From: JACKCD01 sp041390905
GTDB taxonomy: Bacteria > Chloroflexota > Anaerolineae > Promineifilales > Promineifilaceae
Direction: 5' to 3'
DNA: 64,000 bases
Assembly (NCBI GenBank): GCA_041390905.1
Contig: JAWKPA010000012.1
Coordinates: 1,240,001 to 1,304,000 of the forward strand
Shown: positions 50,595 to 59,807 of the stretch, piece by piece
Numbering within the stretch: the first letter of the stretch is position 1
Layout: each line of letters starts with the position of its first letter
Program-made: the position numbers and the translations under genes
The notes under the pieces: generated by a model
Told to the model about the DNA's origin: nothing
What the model saw: only the letters and a program-made list of their open reading frames with translations
Databases searched by the model: none

Positions 50595-50665
50595 GAGGAA
50601 CGAGATTAAATAACTTGCCTATGTTAGAAGTTCAACTTCTTCTGAGAAGTTGAACTTCTTCCTTA
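50595..50665. repeat. AGAAGTTCAACTTCT element between binding-protein and ATPase genes
   Basis: Contains GAGGAACGAGATTAAATAA and paired AGAAGTTCAACTTCT/AGAAGTTGAACTTCT units. As an intra-operon hairpin it could lower expression of downstream transporter genes relative to the binding protein. Confidence 0.65.
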
Positions 50666-50709
50666 GGACACGCAATACGCAATACGTAACACATTTAGAG
50701 GAAGAGAAG

Positions 50710-51471
50710 ATGACAGCAACGCTTGAGCTAAAAGGGGTATCCAAACGATTTGGCGCGGTGCAGGCACTTTCCAACGTGGATTTTGTGGCGCGGGCGGGCG
50801 AAGTGATGGCCCTGGTTGGTGATAACGGCGCAGGAAAGTCCACCCTCATCAAGGGGATTGCCGGGATTTATCCATTTGACGGGGGCGAGGTTTCGTTTGA
50901 AGGGAAGCGCGTTAATATTCACGGGCCACGCGATGCCGCTGACCTTGGCATTGAAATTGTGTACCAGGATTTGGCTTTGGCCGATAATCTGGACGTGGTT
51001 GCTAACATGTTTTTGGGACGGGAGCGCACCCTCAGCTTTGGCCGAATTGATGAAGTGAGCATGGAGCAGGCGTGCCTAGAGACGTTGAACTCACTGTCGG
51101 TGACCACCATCCGCTCGGTGCGGCTACCGGTTGCCAGCATGTCGGGGGGGCAGCGGCAGGCCATTGCCGTTGCCAAGGCAGTCATGTGGAACTCCAAGCT
51201 GGTGATTTTGGATGAGCCAACGGCCGCTTTAGGGGTTGCCCAAACCCGTCAGGTACTCGATTTGGTGCGCCGTTTAGCCGGTCGGGGGCTGGCCGTTGTC
51301 CTTATTTCCCACAACCTCCACGATATTTTTGAGGTAGCCGACCGCATTACCGTGCTGCGGCTGGGGCGTAAGGTGGCCGAATTTAAGCGCAGCGAAACAA
51401 CCCAGCAGGAAGTGGTTCATGCCATTACCGCTGGCAGTCTGGAATCCGTGCCGGGCATGGTGGAGGCATAA
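50710..51471 (+). CDS. Sugar ABC transporter ATP-binding protein (single-domain, CUT2 type)
   Basis: The 253-residue protein has an intact Walker A GDNGAGKSTLIKG, signature MSGGQRQAIAVAKAV, Walker B LVILDEPTAALG, and switch histidine in LISHNL. It has one ABC domain, like FrcA, where XylG and RbsA have two. It powers sugar uptake with the neighbouring permease. ATG 50710 is preceded by a purine-rich GAGGAAGAG. The gene ends 3 bp before the permease start. Confidence 0.95.
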   Translation: MTATLELKGVSKRFGAVQALSNVDFVARAGEVMALVGDNGAGKSTLIKGIAGIYPFDGGEVSFEGKRVNIHGPRDAADLGIEIVYQDLALADNLDVVANMFLGRERTLSFGRIDEVSMEQACLETLNSLSVTTIRSVRLPVASMSGGQRQAIAVAKAVMWNSKLVILDEPTAALGVAQTRQVLDLVRRLAGRGLAVVLISHNLHDIFEVADRITVLRLGRKVAEFKRSETTQQEVVHAITAGSLESVPGMVEA

Positions 51472-51474
51472 CCG

Positions 51475-52731
51475 ATGAGCAAGGTGACAACTGCGAAGAT
51501 GAAGGAAGAACCAACGCGCATGGAACAAGAAAACAGCTTTGGTGGTTATGTGCAGGGGTGGCTGCGCCGCGTTCGCGCCGGGGATTTGGGGTCATTGCCC
51601 ATTATTTTTGGTTTGATTGTGATTGCCATTATCTTTGGCATTCGTGAACCCATCTTTTTTGTGCCGCGCAACTTTGTCAACCTGCTGCTGCAAATGGCGG
51701 GCATTACGACGATTGCCATTGGCATTGTGTTTGTGCTGCTCATCGCCGAAATTGATTTGTCGGTGGGGTTTGTGAGCGGCGTGGGCGGGGTGGCGATGGT
51801 GCTGCTGCTGCGGGAAGGGGAAGGAAACCCCAATTGGCCGTGGTGGGCGGCGATTTTGGCGGCTTTGGTGCTAACGCTTTTGATTGGGCTGCTGCATGGG
51901 TTGATTATTACCCGTTTTGGGGTGCCGTCGTTCGTGGTAACGCTGGCTGGCCTGCTGGCCTGGAGTGGCGTGGTGCTGATTATGACCACCAAGTTTTCAA
52001 CGGCCGGCACCATTGTGATTCAAAACGAGATTGTTTTGGGCATTGCCAATAGCTTTTTGCCGGTGATGTGGGGCTGGGCTTTGTTCGCCATTGCTGTAGG
52101 AAGCTATGCGTTTTCAACGTTTAGCCAGCGGCAATCTATGGCGCGGCAAAATTTGGTGGCTCGCCCGCTGCTGGTTGATTTACTTTCTGTTGGTGGGCTG
52201 GCATTGGTGGCTGGCTTTGCTGTTTGGTATGCCAATCAGGATCGCGGTGTACCGGTGGCGGCCGTGATTGTCCTTGTCATGCTGATTTTCTGGTCGTTTG
52301 TGGCGAATCGCACCCGTTTTGGGCGGTACGTCTACGCCGTGGGTGGCAACCCGGAGGCGGCGCGGCGTGCCGGTATCAATGTGGCGCAGATTCGGATTAT
52401 GGTGTTTATGATTTCGAGCTTTATGGCCGGGGTTGGCGGTATTGTGCTGGCTTCGCGGTTGCGCTCGGTGGACACCAATACGGGGGGCGGCAATTTGCTG
52501 CTGAACGCGATTGCGGCGGCGGTTATTGGCGGTACCAGTCTGTTTGGCGGCAGCGGCAAGGTGAGCAGTGCGCTGCTGGGGGCATTGGTCATTGCCTCGG
52601 TGGAGAACGGCATGGGGCTGCTGGGGCTGGCTTCTGGCACCAAGTTTGTGGTGAACGGGCTGGTGCTGCTGGCGGCGGTGCTGGTGGATGCGGTTTCGCG
52701 CCGCAGTCGTGAGTCGTCGGGTATTGCGTAA
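51475..52731 (+). CDS. xylH: Sugar ABC transporter permease (XylH-type)
   Basis: The 418-residue protein has about ten membrane segments and the family's LIAEIDLSVGFVSGVGG, the EAA-like YAVGGNPEAARRAGINVAQI, and AVIGGTSLFGGSGKVSSALLGALVIASVENGMGL in the C-terminal half. It forms the channel for a sugar captured by the duplicated XylF-like protein. No AACGGCCGTT occurs in the gene. A GATTGGAGATT-type repeat follows. Confidence 0.94.
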   Translation: MSKVTTAKMKEEPTRMEQENSFGGYVQGWLRRVRAGDLGSLPIIFGLIVIAIIFGIREPIFFVPRNFVNLLLQMAGITTIAIGIVFVLLIAEIDLSVGFVSGVGGVAMVLLLREGEGNPNWPWWAAILAALVLTLLIGLLHGLIITRFGVPSFVVTLAGLLAWSGVVLIMTTKFSTAGTIVIQNEIVLGIANSFLPVMWGWALFAIAVGSYAFSTFSQRQSMARQNLVARPLLVDLLSVGGLALVAGFAVWYANQDRGVPVAAVIVLVMLIFWSFVANRTRFGRYVYAVGGNPEAARRAGINVAQIRIMVFMISSFMAGVGGIVLASRLRSVDTNTGGGNLLLNAIAAAVIGGTSLFGGSGKVSSALLGALVIASVENGMGLLGLASGTKFVVNGLVLLAAVLVDAVSRRSRESSGIA

Positions 52732-52736
52732 AAATG

Positions 52737-52802
52737 GGGATTGGAGATTGGAGATTAGAGATTCCATATACTCTCCAATCTCCAATCTCTAATCTCCCAA
52801 TC
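52737..52802. terminator. GATTGGAGATT-type inverted repeat after the transporter operon
   Basis: Degenerate arms with GATTGGAGATTGGAGATTAG on the left and TCTCCAATCTCTAATCTCCC on the right probably end the transporter operon. Confidence 0.65.
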
Positions 52803-52829
52803 TGTATACGCCCCTACGTGTGTTTTGTT

Positions 52830-54506
52830 ATGAAGAATAAATGGATGGTGTGGATTGGGGTGGTGGGGCTGTTGCTGTTAAGCGGGTGTGGGCTGTGGGG
52901 AGAGGGGGCTGGGCAGACGGTGCCGGTGGCAGAACGGCCGTTTCACTTCACCAACGTCACCCAGGCAGTCGGCATTGATTTTGTCCACGGGGCATTTCGC
53001 TGGGGCATGTCGGGCGACCCGGTGGCAATGATGGGCGGCGGGCTGTGCTGGGTGGATTATGACCAGGACGGCTGGCTCGATTTATACGCCATCAACTCCT
53101 ATGCCGAAGCCGAGGCGGGGCAGTGGGAAGCCAACGGTGGGCTGCCACGCAACAAGCTGTATCGCAACATGGGCGGGGTGTTTGTGGACGTAAGCACCGC
53201 TTCGGGGGCGGATTTGGCGCTGCGGGGCAACGGCTGCACGGCGGCGGATTTTAACCTCGATGGCTACCCTGATATTTACATCACCACGGCGCGGTTTAAT
53301 GCGCTGCTGTGGAACAACGGCGATGGCACCTTTACGGAGGGGGCGGAGGCGGCGGGGGTGGATGCGTATGGGTGGCAAACGGCCGTTTCTGTGGCCGACC
53401 TCAACCGCGACAACCTGCCCGATCTCTTTGTGGCGGGGTATGTAGACGTAAACAACCGCATCCCCGACGCGACCAAAGGATTTCCCAACACCAATTTGGG
53501 GCTGCGCGATCTGCTTTACATCAACAACGGATTGGACGCGGCCGGACGCACCACCTTCCGCGAGGTGGGCGAGGCGGTGGGGCTGGAAAGCGACAACTTT
53601 GCCTACGGGCTGGGGTCGCTGCTGACCGACGTGGACGGGGATGGCGATCTGGATTTACTGATTGCCAACGACACCAATCCCAACTATTTGTATGAAAATG
53701 TGGCCTGGAGCGATGGTGTAGACCCGCTGGGGCTGGGGTTCCGGCTGGTGGAGCGGGGGGCGGCGGCGCAGGTGAATGATACCAACAGCGGCATGGGGGT
53801 GGCTGGCGGCGATTTTGATGAAAACGGCCGTTTTGACTTGGTAATTACCAACATGGGCGGCCAAATTCACTCCCTCTACCGCCACGGCGACGGGCTGACC
53901 TTTGCCGACGCGGCCGGGCAAATAGGGGTGGCCGAATTTGGCAACACCCTTACCGGCTGGGGAACAAGCTGGGCCGATTTTGACCTTGATACCGATTTGG
54001 ATTTGGCAATCATCCAGGGAGCTATTCCTGTGCTGGATTTAGCCAGAGACAGGCAAACGGCGCAGATTTTGGTCAATTTGACGGCGCAAGGGCGGCCGGG
54101 GCAGCTTGAAGACCGTTCGCAGGCGGCGGGGCTGGGGTATGTTGGCCCGCTGTTGGGGCGGGGCGCGGCGGTGGCCGATTATGACAACGACGGTGATATG
54201 GATATTGCCATTGGCACCATTGGCGGGTCGCTGGCGTTGCTGCGGAATGAGGTGACGGGGGGGAACTGGCTGGCGGTGGCGGGTGTGGCGGCGGGGGGGG
54301 AAATAACGGCCGTTCTTCCCGACGGCCGTGAACTGCGGCGCGAACTCTACGGCGGCAGCAGCTACCTCTCCGCCGAGGATCCCCGCGCCCATTTTGGCCT
54401 GGGCGACGTGGAAACCATCCCCCTCTTGCGCGTCCGCTGGCCCAATGGCACAATCACCGAGCAGCAAAATGTGGCTGCCAACCAGCTTCTGCTGGTTGTG
54501 CCGTGA
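52830..54506 (+). CDS. FG-GAP / ASPIC-UnbV (CRTAC1-like) lipoprotein
   Basis: The 558-residue protein starts at ATG 52830 with lipobox LLLSGC. FG-GAP units with calcium-binding DxDxDGxxD-like loops recur: VDYDQDGWLDLY, ADFNLDGYPDIYI, ADLNRDNLPDLFV, DVDGDGDLDLLI, DYDNDGDMDIAI. The C-terminal ASPIC/UnbV domain has GSSYLSAEDPRAHFGLGD and RVRWPNGTITE. It is a surface beta-propeller, probably for adhesion or ligand binding. Confidence 0.92.
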   Translation: MKNKWMVWIGVVGLLLLSGCGLWGEGAGQTVPVAERPFHFTNVTQAVGIDFVHGAFRWGMSGDPVAMMGGGLCWVDYDQDGWLDLYAINSYAEAEAGQWEANGGLPRNKLYRNMGGVFVDVSTASGADLALRGNGCTAADFNLDGYPDIYITTARFNALLWNNGDGTFTEGAEAAGVDAYGWQTAVSVADLNRDNLPDLFVAGYVDVNNRIPDATKGFPNTNLGLRDLLYINNGLDAAGRTTFREVGEAVGLESDNFAYGLGSLLTDVDGDGDLDLLIANDTNPNYLYENVAWSDGVDPLGLGFRLVERGAAAQVNDTNSGMGVAGGDFDENGRFDLVITNMGGQIHSLYRHGDGLTFADAAGQIGVAEFGNTLTGWGTSWADFDLDTDLDLAIIQGAIPVLDLARDRQTAQILVNLTAQGRPGQLEDRSQAAGLGYVGPLLGRGAAVADYDNDGDMDIAIGTIGGSLALLRNEVTGGNWLAVAGVAAGGEITAVLPDGRELRRELYGGSSYLSAEDPRAHFGLGDVETIPLLRVRWPNGTITEQQNVAANQLLLVVP

Positions 54507-54507
54507 T

Positions 54508-54545
54508 AAAATGTAGGACAAGTTTGCAAACTTGTCCTACATTTT
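54508..54545. terminator. Perfect 38-bp palindrome
   Basis: Arms AAAATGTAGGACAAGTTTG and complement meet without a loop and end in TTTT, 2 bp after the CRTAC1-like stop. Confidence 0.75.
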
Positions 54546-54561
54546 GAATTGAGGTTGCATC

Positions 54562-54963
54562 ATGGTAAATGAACCCCACCTGGCCCTTTGGCACGACATT
54601 GTTGCCAACAAAGACACCAGCTGCCTGGGAAACCTGCTGGCCGACGATATTTTGTTTTATTCCCCCGTCTTTTGGAAGCCCAAACAGGGCAAAATGGCGG
54701 CGTTTATCATTCTCAGCACCGTCATTGAGGTGTTTGAGGATTTTACCTATCACCGTGAATGGCTGATGGGCAACGACTGGGCGCTGGAGTTTAGCGCCCG
54801 CGTGGGGGAGAAGGAGATTAAGGGGATTGACCTGATTACGTTTGATGAGGCGGGGAAGATTGTGCGGTTTGAGGTGTTAATACGGCCGTTAAATGGCCTG
54901 CAAGCACTGGGAATGGAAATGGGGCAGCGGCTGGCGAAGTTGGGGATTGATATCAAGCAATAG
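54562..54963 (+). CDS. SnoaL/NTF2-like protein
   Basis: The 133-residue protein has the alpha-plus-beta pattern of the SnoaL-like group, with WHDIVANKDTSCLGNLLADD, ILFYSPVF, and the closing ITFDEAGKIVRFEVLIRPL. Members include small isomerases, hydrolases and binding proteins; no catalytic assignment is possible. GAGG lies upstream of the ATG. Confidence 0.82.
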   Translation: MVNEPHLALWHDIVANKDTSCLGNLLADDILFYSPVFWKPKQGKMAAFIILSTVIEVFEDFTYHREWLMGNDWALEFSARVGEKEIKGIDLITFDEAGKIVRFEVLIRPLNGLQALGMEMGQRLAKLGIDIKQ

Positions 54964-55031
54964 GACGCAGATGTACCTGATTTGCCTGATAGGAGATCAA
55001 AATCAGTTAAATCAGGTAAATCTGCGTCCCA
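54962..55031. terminator. GGACGCAGA...-type inverted repeat between convergent genes
   Basis: Arms AGGACGCAGATGTACCTGAT and its degenerate complement flank a CAAAATC centre. Same family as 37771-37839. Confidence 0.65.
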
Positions 55032-55035
55032 TAGT

Positions 55036-55941
55036 TTATGTGAGCTGCTGCCAGTTTTGGCCGTGTGTGTCAAAGCGGCGGTACAGTTCGTGGAGGGTGG
55101 TGGGGGAAAGCGGCCGTTCGTTGGTGAGCATGGCAACATTGGCCGTCATGTGGCGCGGGTTGTGGGTTCCTAAAATGGCCGTGTCCACTTCTGGGTGCGC
55201 CAGCACAAACCCCAGTGCCAGCCAGATGCGGTTATCGGGGGCATCGGGCAGTGGCCCATCGGTCAACATCGTTTGCGCCCGGTTAAAGTAGGCATCGGCA
55301 TAGCCGCTGGGGCTACTGCTGACCCCCCAGGCGGCGTTGGCTATGGGGCGCTTGATGATCACACCCATGTTTTGCGCCCTGGCGGCAGCCAGTAGCCCAT
55401 AGCGTGCCTTTTGCTCCACCAGATTAAAGCTCGTTTGCAGCGTATCAAACAGCCCGCTGTTGACTGCCCACATTGCTGCCTCATTGTCGCCGCTGTAGCC
55501 AATAAAGCGCACTTTGCCAGCGTCCCGTGCCTGCTGTAGCGCTGTAATGACTTCGCCCCGTTCCAGCACGTCTACACCGCAGGAGTGGAGCTGCACCAAA
55601 TCGAGGACATCGGTTTGCAGCCGCCGCAGGCTGCGGTCAATGCTGTGGGTGACGGTTGCCGCCGTCCAGTCGGGGCCAGTCCAGTCGCCGGCCGCATGGC
55701 CGCACTTGGTTGCCAACACATATTCACTGCGGCGGTGGGCAACGGTGCGCCCAATAAGCTCCTCGCTAATGTTGTAGCAGGCGCTGGTGTCGAGGAAGTT
55801 GATGCCGCTGTCGAGGGCTTGGTTGAGGACAGAAGCGGCCGTTTCTTCTTCGGTCAGCGTCAGCCGATAGCCAATTTCGGAGAGACCGGCACCCAGGCGG
55901 CTGATTTGCAAGCCGGTGCGGCCAAGTGTTTTTTGTTCCAT
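55036..55941 (-). CDS. Aldo/keto reductase
   Basis: The 301-residue protein follows the AKR layout: LGRTGLQISRLGAGL, catalytic Asp and Tyr in NFLDTSACYN, Lys in LATKCG, His in LVQLHSCG, then KVRFIGYSGDN and TAILGTHNPRHM. It reduces carbonyl compounds with NAD(P)H; the substrate is unknown. No clear Shine-Dalgarno site; a hairpin lies just upstream. Confidence 0.93.
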   Translation of the reverse strand: MEQKTLGRTGLQISRLGAGLSEIGYRLTLTEEETAASVLNQALDSGINFLDTSACYNISEELIGRTVAHRRSEYVLATKCGHAAGDWTGPDWTAATVTHSIDRSLRRLQTDVLDLVQLHSCGVDVLERGEVITALQQARDAGKVRFIGYSGDNEAAMWAVNSGLFDTLQTSFNLVEQKARYGLLAAARAQNMGVIIKRPIANAAWGVSSSPSGYADAYFNRAQTMLTDGPLPDAPDNRIWLALGFVLAHPEVDTAILGTHNPRHMTANVAMLTNERPLSPTTLHELYRRFDTHGQNWQQLT

Positions 55942-55953
55942 GTGTTTTCTAGA

Positions 55954-55986
55954 AGATGGTCAACTTCTGCCAGAAGTTGACCATCT
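55954..55986. terminator. AGATGGTCAACTTCTG hairpin
   Basis: Perfect 16-bp arms around one central base (55954-55969, 55971-55986) lie between the DUF4332 stop and the reductase start. The arm is a variant of the AGAAGTTCAACTTCT family. Confidence 0.7.
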
Positions 55987-55992
55987 AAATGA

Positions 55993-56397
55993 TTAATAGG
56001 TCATGACGCGGGGCAGTTCTTTGGCTTGGCTAACCCAGTCTTCTACCTGGCTGATGGTTGGCAGGCGGTTGACAGTCTTGCGCTGGTCGTTGGCTTCTGC
56101 CATTGCCTTCAGCAGGTTTTCCGGGACGCGCCGCGCCAGGGCGGGTACGGTGTCTACGCCGGCCACTTCTAGCAGGTCGGCATATTGGGTGCCAATGCCT
56201 TTGACGCGAGCCAGATCGGCGCGGTTTGCCCATTTGAGAATGAGTTTGCCACTGATGCCGGAACTGTCGGCCAGGGTTTTACGGCCGGCCGGAGTGGCGC
56301 ATTTTTCCAGCAGTGATTCGGTGGAATCAATGCCAGCCTCTTTGAGTTTGCCCATGTATACGTCGCCAATGCCTTCAATAGCGGTTAGTGCGGTCAT
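55993..56397 (-). CDS. DUF4332 helix-hairpin-helix protein
   Basis: The 134-residue protein starts at ATG 56397 after GGGAG. It has two helix-hairpin-helix units, IEGIGDVYMGKLKEAGIDST and VKGIGTQYADLLEVAGVDTV, as in the DUF4332 family. Such domains bind nucleic acid or proteins; the role is unknown. Confidence 0.88.
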   Translation of the reverse strand: MTALTAIEGIGDVYMGKLKEAGIDSTESLLEKCATPAGRKTLADSSGISGKLILKWANRADLARVKGIGTQYADLLEVAGVDTVPALARRVPENLLKAMAEANDQRKTVNRLPTISQVEDWVSQAKELPRVMTY

Positions 56398-56788
56398 TTT
56401 CTCATCTCCCTGTTGTGTGATTGAGCATCGTTTGGGGTAACGATGCAGGTTTTCAGGGAATGATAGCACATTATTGAACGGAGGACGGAAGACGGAGCCT
56501 GTTTATCCACTATTGTGCTTGCCATCAACTGATATAGCGTGATGCTGGTCTATGACCGTGATAGATATCATCAAGATGGAAGCCTGTTCAACAGTTGTAG
56601 TAAGCGTTTGTTATTAACTTCGGAATGGAAATTAAATGCCCATTTAGAAGTTCAACTTCTCAGAAGAAGTTGAACTTTTTGCGTGGCTGATTTAATCCTC
56701 GTTCCTTGGCGATTTAGAAGTTCAACTTCTCAGAAGAAGTTGAACTTCTTGCGTACTTCTTGCCCAAGGTTGAACCATCGCCCGTTTT
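56398..56788. other. Gene-free stretch upstream of DUF4332 gene
   Basis: Apart from the promoter region of the DUF4332 gene, this stretch holds only the AGAAGTTCAACTTCT elements at 56622-56762. No open frame is supported. Confidence 0.6.
56622..56762. repeat. Inverted full copy plus partial copy of the 89-bp composite repeat
   Basis: The full copy (56622-56705) is the reverse complement of 397-485, with ends GGAATGGAAATTAAAT and TTTAATCCTCGTTCC. A second core copy (56714-56748) follows at once. It lies just after the P450 stop. Confidence 0.8.
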
Positions 56789-58012
56789 TCACCAACGCAC
56801 CTGTAGCGATTCCAGCCCGTGAAAATGATAGGTGTTGCGGTAGCGGGGCGTGGTGATCAATTCCAGCGTGGGCAGCCTTTGCAGCAAGATGGGTAGCGAC
56901 GTTTGCAGCTCTAGCCGCGCTAGTGGTGCGCCGAGGCAAAAATGGATGCCCGCGCCAAAGGAAAGATGCGGGTTTTTCTCGCGGGTCAGGTCAAGCTGGT
57001 CGGGGTTAGCGAACTGCGCCGGGTCACGGTTGGCCGCCCCCAGCAGCAGCGAAACCTGTGTGCCTTGTTGAAACTGCTGCCCACCATATTCCAAATCTTC
57101 CAGCACCCAGCGGTTAAACTGGTGCAGTGGCGTGTCGTAGCGCAGGAGTTCTTCAACGGCCGTTTTTGCCAACCCCTCCCCATCCTGCTGCCACTGTTCC
57201 CACGCCCCCCGGTTTTGCAGCAGCGCCGCCACCCCGTTGCCCACCACATTCACCGTCGCCTCATGTCCCGCATTCAGCACCAGAATGCAGGTTGAAATCA
57301 GCTCATCCTCCGTCAGCTTCTCCCCCGCCTCCTCTACCGCAATCAGGTGGGTAATCAAATCATCCTTGGGCTGCCGCCGCCTCTGCGCCACATAGCCGCG
57401 CAAATAGGTGGCAAATTCTACCGCCGCCTGCACAGCGGCTGCTTCCATTTCGGCCGTTCGCGCCAGCTCATACATCCGCACCATCGCGTGTGACCAATCC
57501 AGAAGCTGCTGGCTCATGTCGGCCGGCACGCCCAGCATTTCGGCAATGATGATGACCGGGATGGGGGAGGCAAAGGCAGGCAGTAGATCGTCGCCGGGCT
57601 GCATCTGGTCAATGAACTGGTGGCTGAGTTCGGCAATGCGCCCGCGCAGCCGTTCGATGTGGCGGGCCGTAAACGCCTTGTGTACCAGCCCACGCAGCCG
57701 CGTGTGGGCTGGTGGCTCCAGATCGAGCATGGAAAGGCGGTCAATGTCGTAGAATGGTTTGAGGTGGGGTGGTTCGGCCGGCCAGCCCAGATTCTCCCGG
57801 CTTTTGATATGGGTAATCTGGCGGCCAAAGCGACGGTCGCGCAAAATGGCGGACACGTCTTCATGGCGGGTAAATGTCCATAAATCATGGTTTTCCCAGT
57901 AAAAAATGGGTACACGCCGCCGCAGTTCGTGGTAGGTGGGGTAGGGGTCGTTATAAAAGGCGGGGTCGCGGATGTCCAGGTTAACGTGGCGGGTGGGGCT
58001 GTTTATCTTCAT
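56789..58012 (-). CDS. Cytochrome P450
   Basis: The 407-residue soluble P450 has the I-helix motif LNAGHEATVN, the ExxR pair in EELLRYDTP, and the haem-cysteine loop FGAGIHFCLGAPLARLE. Length and lack of a membrane anchor fit bacterial class I enzymes needing ferredoxin. No ferredoxin gene is adjacent, so substrate and partner are unknown. TACAAT lies 7 nt before the ATG. Confidence 0.96.
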   Translation of the reverse strand: MKINSPTRHVNLDIRDPAFYNDPYPTYHELRRRVPIFYWENHDLWTFTRHEDVSAILRDRRFGRQITHIKSRENLGWPAEPPHLKPFYDIDRLSMLDLEPPAHTRLRGLVHKAFTARHIERLRGRIAELSHQFIDQMQPGDDLLPAFASPIPVIIIAEMLGVPADMSQQLLDWSHAMVRMYELARTAEMEAAAVQAAVEFATYLRGYVAQRRRQPKDDLITHLIAVEEAGEKLTEDELISTCILVLNAGHEATVNVVGNGVAALLQNRGAWEQWQQDGEGLAKTAVEELLRYDTPLHQFNRWVLEDLEYGGQQFQQGTQVSLLLGAANRDPAQFANPDQLDLTREKNPHLSFGAGIHFCLGAPLARLELQTSLPILLQRLPTLELITTPRYRNTYHFHGLESLQVRW

Positions 58013-58458
58013 GGTGGGAATTGTAAAAAAGGTGGTTAGATTTGCAAAAACTCACCAGGTATTGTGCTGGTTGACTCTCCATGTTGAATATTGCAAAACC
58101 CTGTAAATGTATTGGTGACAAGTTAAGGATTTGACAAACATGCCAAGCTCTGGATTTAGATAAATAAACAGCTATGCTTGTGGTATGGTTGAGAAAAAGA
58201 AACCAAAAAAAAAGTCCTTGCCCCATACCTGGTTCATCTATACTCTGTGCAATTTGAAACACATGGTTTTTTTTGGCACCTGTCAGGCAAAAAACCATAG
58301 GTTTCATTCTGATTTGAGTATCGTTTGAAAGATTCGACCAGTTGACTGAGCAGAATGATGGCTTTGTGACCTGACCCAAAAGCGACACCCGCATGAAGCA
58401 AGTAGCGATGTTGAGCAAAACGACCAACATCCATGACACTCTGATTATCCTGGGTGAC
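58013..58458. other. AT-rich gap between P450 and DMT transporter genes
   Basis: No supported gene. It contains an imperfect stem (ATGGTTTTTTTTG near 58263 with CAAAAAACCAT near 58289) and no AACGGCCGTT. The low GC compared with surroundings suggests decayed or acquired sequence. Confidence 0.5.
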
Positions 58459-59388
58459 TCACAATCGTTTCCGCTCCCGACGTTCCCGATACAAAATATA
58501 CACCCCACTCAACACCGTCAAAAGCGCCCCCGCCCACATCGCCCATGTTGGAACCTCCCCCCAAATCACAAAGCCCCACATCACATTATAGAGCAGTGCC
58601 ACATATTCAAAGGGCGCGGCCACCGAGGCCTGCGCCATGCTGTAGGCACGTGCCGTGAGGAACATGCCGCTGGCCCAAACCAGCCCCAGTCCCGACATAA
58701 TCAACCAATCGGTAAACGTTGGCATGGCCCAGGCGCGAAACAGAAAAGCAATGCTGGGATGTGCATTGGGCATTTCACCCACCAAAGCCGCCAGCGGAGC
58801 CAAAACGAATGCTGCCACCAGATAAACCAGCGTGCTGTAATAGGCCATGGTGGCACTGCTGTCTGTGGTTCGCAAATAGCGCACAGTCATGACATTGAAG
58901 GCATAGAAAAGGGTGGCGATCAGGACAAAGATCGAGCCAAAATTGAAGGTTGTTGCGCCTGGTTTCACAATCAGCAGCACGCCGATAAAGCCCACGAGCA
59001 AGGCTAACCAGCGGCGCGGCCCCACCTTTTCGCCTAATACCACGACCGACAAGAAGGTGATGAAGAGCGGGGCTGAGTTGCGAATGGCGGCTACATCGGC
59101 CAGGTGCAGCGCGGCCAGCCCCATGAAATAGGTGGTGTAGGAGATAAAGAGGAAGAAGCCCCGCGCATACTCTAGTTTGGGTTGTCTGGTTTTGGGCAGC
59201 CCTCGCCCGCCTTCCATGTAAAAGAGGAGGAGGGTGCAGGGCAGGGCTACAAAGCTGCGAAAGATGACGATTTCTAGGACGGGGTAGCCGCCGCCAATCC
59301 ATTTGACGGCGATGTTTTGCAGGGAGAAAATGAAGAAGGCAACTAGGATGAAGCCGATGCCTTTGATGTTGTCGCTTGCTGTTCTCAT
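58459..59388 (-). CDS. EamA/DMT-family transporter
   Basis: The 309-residue protein has ten membrane segments in two EamA halves (FILVAFFIFSLQNIAVKWIG and FGSIFVLIATLFYAFNVMTV start the two halves). Transport substrate unknown; relatives export amino acids or metabolites. The ATG at 59388 is chosen by homology. A broken tandem copy lies just upstream. Confidence 0.92.
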   Translation of the reverse strand: MRTASDNIKGIGFILVAFFIFSLQNIAVKWIGGGYPVLEIVIFRSFVALPCTLLLFYMEGGRGLPKTRQPKLEYARGFFLFISYTTYFMGLAALHLADVAAIRNSAPLFITFLSVVVLGEKVGPRRWLALLVGFIGVLLIVKPGATTFNFGSIFVLIATLFYAFNVMTVRYLRTTDSSATMAYYSTLVYLVAAFVLAPLAALVGEMPNAHPSIAFLFRAWAMPTFTDWLIMSGLGLVWASGMFLTARAYSMAQASVAAPFEYVALLYNVMWGFVIWGEVPTWAMWAGALLTVLSGVYILYRERRERKRL

Positions 59389-59421
59389 GTTTTTTGCTCG
59401 TTTATTTTGCAACAAGAATTC

Positions 59422-59807
59422 TCATGGCACAGTCACCTTTTTTGCGCGTACGCTTTGCTCTCGATACAAAATATATAGTCCACTTCCTACCGTCGGCAAG
59501 ATCCCAACCCAGGTTGTCCACGAAGGGATTTTGCCCCAAATGGCTCCCCTCAAAATATACTAAAAAGCAGTCCCACGTATTTAAACGGGGCAGATGCCGA
59601 AACCTCCGCCACGCTGTAAGTGCAGAGTATGAAAGATATGCCGCTTGCCCACAGCAAGCCTAAACCCGCCATGATTATGACATCAAATAGGGTTGACATG
59701 GCCCACGTGCGTAGGAGAAAGGCGATGCGGGGGTGGGCGTTGGGAATCTCGCTTGTCAAAAGTGACAATGGTGTTAAAACGAAAACGGCCGTTAAATAAA
59801 CAAGCGT
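59422..59807 (-). pseudogene. Remnant of a second EamA/DMT transporter
   Basis: Translated on the minus strand, about 130 residues match the C-terminal half of the neighbour: TLVYLTAVFVLTPLSLLTSE, IPNAHPRIAFLLRTWAMSTL and GLGLLWASG. After LLFSIF a frameshift occurs near 59550; the next frame continues IWGKIPSWTTWVGILPTVGS to YILYREQSV and a stop at 59422. Homology stops at 59808, exactly where a terminal inverted repeat begins, so the N-terminal half was cut off there. Confidence 0.82.

Noticed and set aside
52180..52785. 201-codon open frame antisense to the permease
   Set aside because: Gln/His/Arg-rich shadow of membrane-segment codons.
57981..58508. 175-codon open frame on the minus strand across the P450-DMT gap
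   Set aside because: It overlaps the ends of two well-supported genes, has no recognisable domain and an odd composition.
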